Shown here: positions 13,697 to 16,123 of the stretch, in pieces | Numbering within the stretch: position 1 is the stretch's first letter | Layout: every line of letters starts with the position of its first letter | Origin: an uncultured Lachnospiraceae bacterium | Lineage (GTDB): Bacteria; Bacillota; Clostridia; Lachnospirales; Lachnospiraceae | DNA: 16,123 nucleotides | Assembly: GCA_910583965.1 (NCBI GenBank) | Contig: CAJUAE010000083.1 | Span: forward strand, 1 to 16,123 | Direction of reading: 5' to 3' | Translations under genes and position numbers: made by a program | The notes under the pieces: generated by a model | The model's database searches: none | The model's input: the letters and a program-made list of their open reading frames with translations, nothing else | What the model was told of the DNA's origin: nothing

Positions 13697-15244
13697 TTGA
13701 AATCTGAAGTTATTAAAAATGCGCAAAATCTATACGACTCTGGTCAAGTACAAGAAGCACTAGAATATTATGCCACTGCATTATGGCATAATAAGGAAAA
13801 TAACACAGAACTATTATATACTTGGCTTGAAGATAACAGCCTTATCGAAAAAGCTGGCGAACAGGCAGTGTGCACCTTTATCGCTTCTATTTTACTCATA
13901 ATTGATCATTGCGATGCATCTTCGCAAAATCGTTTGTGGACGCTTTGTCAGAATATCTTTGATCACATGGAAATATGCGAGGATAGAGAAGATACTTCTG
14001 ATCGATATGTTGTAGAATGCAATCTCTACCGCCATCAAAAAAAGCCTGAAAAAGCATTGGCAATAATCTTAAAAGGTCTTGCTAAAGGAGGTACTACTTC
14101 CAGATATACCTTCGCCGGATTAACTTATCTTGATTTGGAAGAAGAAACAGAAGCAGAAAAATATATTGCTTTGGGGTATCAATCTGATCCTAACAACGCT
14201 TCCGCCTACAATGATCTCGGTGACTATTACTTTGATAAGAGACAATGGAAAAAAGCATCTAACTGCTATTATAAAGTTTTACAAACCGACGATTATAATG
14301 ATTGCAACTGGGCAGAACCTTCATGGATCTTTTGTTGTTATATGTTGGACCCCGACCCCTACGAATTAGAACTACTTCTACTGTTCGCAGCGGCAAATCT
14401 TGATAATCAACGAGCACAACTGCTCTGTAAAATGGCTGCTATGGAACAACTAATTCCTAATGTTGATTATCTTGATACAAGTTCAGAAAGTATTATAAAT
14501 CTTGTACGCAATGTTAGGGAAAATGGTAACACTTCTGGCGTAACTAGTTGTGCAACCACCTGTCAGGAATCCGCAAGCAGCATCAATGCCATGCGTCTTG
14601 CACTGGAGGAAATCACAGGAAAACCATCGCATTTTGTTGTTCTAGCAAGCAAAGCGCAGAACCCACCATTAGACCAAACCATTGATGAAGAAGGGATTAT
14701 CCTATGGAATTATCGCGATATTAACACTCCAATTCCCACAGTCAATCAACCATCGGAAGATGTCAAACGGGTTGTTGAAGAATTGGCATCAACAGACTTT
14801 TCACTCCCTATATGGTATGAATCTGCCAAAAAATACGTTGCTATGCTTTCCGAAAGTCAGTATAACGAACTCTATGGAGTTATGGTATATCCACCACACC
14901 AGACAATCTATCAATATCCCGCTGAGGATTGGTTATTTCGCGTTCAATTTGCCGCCGTGTGCATTTTAGCACAGATATCACTTCATGAAATTGATAAAAT
15001 TTGCAAAGGACAGCTTGACTGGCCAATTATTCCAGCATTTACGCTAGCTGCATGGCTTGCCACACAAGATACCTCTTATATTTCATGGGCAGAAAAGATT
15101 TTGAACCTAATAAAAAGCAGAATTTCTCAAGAAAATTATTGCTTTTTTGAGCATGCTTTTACTTGCGCAGCATATCTACTGCCAGGCAAAGATAAAAAAT
15201 ACTATACACATTTATGGCTTTGGCGTCAGTCAATAGAAAGCTAA
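13697..15244 (+). CDS. TPR-repeat protein of unknown function
   Basis: This is a large (about 515 residues) cytoplasmic protein with no signal peptide or clear membrane segment. The N-terminal half is helical with TPR-like units: LYDSGQVQEALEYYATAL near the start and a clear repeat at about 165-198 (PNNASAYNDLGDYYFDKRQW, then KKASNCYYKVLQTDDYN). The C-terminal half, from about 290, contains FVVLASKAQNPP, ILWNYRDINTPIPTV and a helical end; I do not recognise it. The start is uncertain. A TTG at 13697 is preceded by AAGGAAG (13681-13687) and leaves a 19-base gap after the CpXC gene. The open frame reaches back to 13607, but those codons overlap the CpXC gene and the ATGs there lack a clear binding site. 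TPR domains bind partner proteins; the CpXC protein is the obvious candidate, by position only. Confidence 0.7.
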   Translation: MKSEVIKNAQNLYDSGQVQEALEYYATALWHNKENNTELLYTWLEDNSLIEKAGEQAVCTFIASILLIIDHCDASSQNRLWTLCQNIFDHMEICEDREDTSDRYVVECNLYRHQKKPEKALAIILKGLAKGGTTSRYTFAGLTYLDLEEETEAEKYIALGYQSDPNNASAYNDLGDYYFDKRQWKKASNCYYKVLQTDDYNDCNWAEPSWIFCCYMLDPDPYELELLLLFAAANLDNQRAQLLCKMAAMEQLIPNVDYLDTSSESIINLVRNVRENGNTSGVTSCATTCQESASSINAMRLALEEITGKPSHFVVLASKAQNPPLDQTIDEEGIILWNYRDINTPIPTVNQPSEDVKRVVEELASTDFSLPIWYESAKKYVAMLSESQYNELYGVMVYPPHQTIYQYPAEDWLFRVQFAAVCILAQISLHEIDKICKGQLDWPIIPAFTLAAWLATQDTSYISWAEKILNLIKSRISQENYCFFEHAFTCAAYLLPGKDKKYYTHLWLWRQSIES

Positions 15245-15273
15245 AGAGCAGTCAAAATTTGACAGCTCTTTAG
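15241..15273 (+). terminator. Long palindrome at the end of the TPR gene
   Basis: CTAAAGAGC-A-GTCAAA (15241-15256) is mirrored by TTTGAC-A-GCTCTTTAG (15258-15273): fifteen pairs around one A-A mismatch, with a single-base centre. The TPR stop codon (15242-15244) lies in its 5' arm. It probably ends or protects the CpXC-TPR transcript, although no T run follows. Because it is symmetric, it could also act on the decayed gene arriving from the other strand. Confidence 0.6.
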
Positions 15274-15285
15274 CACACTCCGAAA

Positions 15286-16049
15286 TTACCAGATTCTATA
15301 ATTACCACTAAGCGCCAAAAAGGCAAAGAAATATAAGCAATTGTCGTAATATCTTCTCTCTCCTGTGCGCATAGGCATATTCCAGAAATACGCAACCCAT
15401 TCTTTACTACATTTAGTGGTTCTACCAATGTCGACATTGCCACGGTTGCTGGAATCGCTACTGGATGAAGCGCCCACTCTTTCGCCACACTTCCATCAAT
15501 TTCATAAATATGATATGTATTTTTTCTGCAATCTTCCAACAGAAATTCTTGTATTGCCTGCGCTGCATGGCACTGCCCTTCGTCTTTTCCAAACCATTCA
15601 TAGTCTAGTCCAATATTTGCTACTGTGCGGTAGGAGTCACTATAAAACCAATCATGTCGGTCGTTTGTCCATGGCAATTTCCTACACATCGGACTTCCAT
15701 CAAACTCAGCATACTCCGCTGAAAATCCAGTCTTTTCATGACACGCTCTCACCAGATATCTGCGACTTTCTACCGCCGCTTGCTCCCAGAATTTCCTATC
15801 TTCCTTGTATGCCCACAGCGCAAACAACTCATAAAAATGTGGTAAATGATAAGATGGATCTGTAAAATCACTTCCAGGTACAAATAAAATCTGATGATTG
15901 TTCCTATTCCACATTGGTACTCCAGGTCTATCATTCTCCCCTTTATGAAGACACGCTCTTAAAGAATCTCGAATTTCCCAAAGTCATGTTTCTATCTGCG
16001 CAGGTTCAATTCCAATTTCTACAAATACATTGCAATATTGTTTCTTCAT
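15286..16049 (-). pseudogene. Remnant of a GH8 reducing-end xylose-releasing exo-oligoxylanase
   Basis: The family removes xylose from the reducing end of xylo-oligosaccharides. On the minus strand an ATG at 16049 starts MKKQYCNVFVEIGIEPAQIET, which resembles the enzyme's first residues, and is stopped by TGA at 15986-15984. The same frame continues with LWEIRDSL and then jumps to sequence matching the second half (PMWNRNN, DPSYHLPHFYELFALWA, FYSDSYRTVANIGLDYEWFG). About 130 residues are absent, including the region with the catalytic acid glutamate. Near 15395-15410 the similarity changes frame: the alternate frame gives YFWNMPMRTGERRYYDNCLY and LALSGNYRIW to its stop at 15286. The intact enzyme would have about 380-390 residues. 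Three independent lesions mean it cannot work. The intact 214-codon stretch 15270-15914 would start mid-domain and is not a credible gene. The family call comes from recalled homologue patterns. Confidence 0.8.
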
Positions 16050-16075
16050 GATTATATCTATTCCTTTCTTGAACC

Positions 16076-16123
16076 TCTCACGACTAAAGTCGTAAGATTC
16101 CTGTTTCATAGACTTCGTAACCA
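16076..16123 (-). mobile_element. Possible terminal end of an IS200/IS605-type element
   Basis: TCTCACGACT (16076-16085) and AGTCGTAAGA (16088-16097) form a hairpin with one mismatch and a 2-base loop, of the kind found at IS200/IS605 ends. On the minus strand the reading frame entering from the window edge gives GYEVYETGILRL and stops at TAG (16086-16084), inside the hairpin. This resembles the C-terminal tails of TnpB proteins. Only about 48 bases are visible, so the call is tentative. Confidence 0.3.

Noticed and set aside
15365..15865. Plus-strand 166-codon frame
   Set aside because: It is antisense to the GH8 remnant, whose protein similarity is clear, and has no start signal.
15984..15986. 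In-frame TGA in the GH8 remnant as a selenocysteine codon
   Set aside because: The family has no selenocysteine at this place, no SECIS-like structure was seen next to it, and the gene has two further lesions.

Overview
The window looks like a chromosomal segment of a low-GC, spore-forming Clostridia species, most likely of the Lachnospiraceae. The reasons are the A+T-rich sequence, strong AAGGAGG-type ribosome binding sites, near-perfect TTGACA-17-TATAAT promoters, a SleC-like spore cortex enzyme, a lysine riboswitch ahead of dapA, and the overall style of the genes. The genus is an inference from these traits, not a database result.

Layout: (1) 1-470 holds a cold-shock protein gene with its own promoter and a two-way terminator. 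(2) 460-3318 is a minus-strand lysine biosynthesis operon, promoter - L-box riboswitch - terminator - dapA - dapB - hisA, with a HisA of the eukaryotic (HIS6-like) type as its last gene. (3) 3361-3436 is a diverged intergenic repeat. (4) 3498-4824 is a minus-strand pair: a two-OB-fold SSB-like protein followed by a CobO/BtuR-like protein whose P-loop is damaged. (5) 5018-6999 is typA/bipA with its own promoter. (6) 6948-8262 is a SleC-like spore peptidoglycan enzyme; its ribosome binding site lies in the 3' arm of the typA terminator, and a sigma-K-like promoter lies across the 5' arm and loop. (7) 8283-9003 is a YigZ/IMPACT-family gene, convergent with sleC. (8) 9435-12231 is a class A penicillin-binding protein with an extended -10 promoter. 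(9) 12425-12622 is a minus-strand tRNA-Thr(GGT) with promoter and terminator. (10) 12654-12834 is a compact cluster of inverted and direct repeats. (11) 12853-15273 is a two-gene unit with a perfect consensus promoter: a CpXC-type zinc-finger protein and a TPR protein of unknown function. (12) 15286-16049 is the wreck of a GH8 exo-oligoxylanase gene (internal deletion, in-frame stop, frameshift), next to what may be the end of an IS200/IS605 element at the window edge.

Most genes are housekeeping. The dapA-dapB-hisA operon joins lysine/diaminopimelate supply, which also feeds peptidoglycan, to one histidine step under lysine control. The PBP and the SleC-like enzyme act on peptidoglycan in growing cells and spores respectively. 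The least explained parts are the CpXC-TPR pair with its repeat-rich upstream region, the RNA architecture between typA and sleC, and the degenerate CobO-like protein. I found no CRISPR array, prophage, toxin-antitoxin pair or recognisable defence system.
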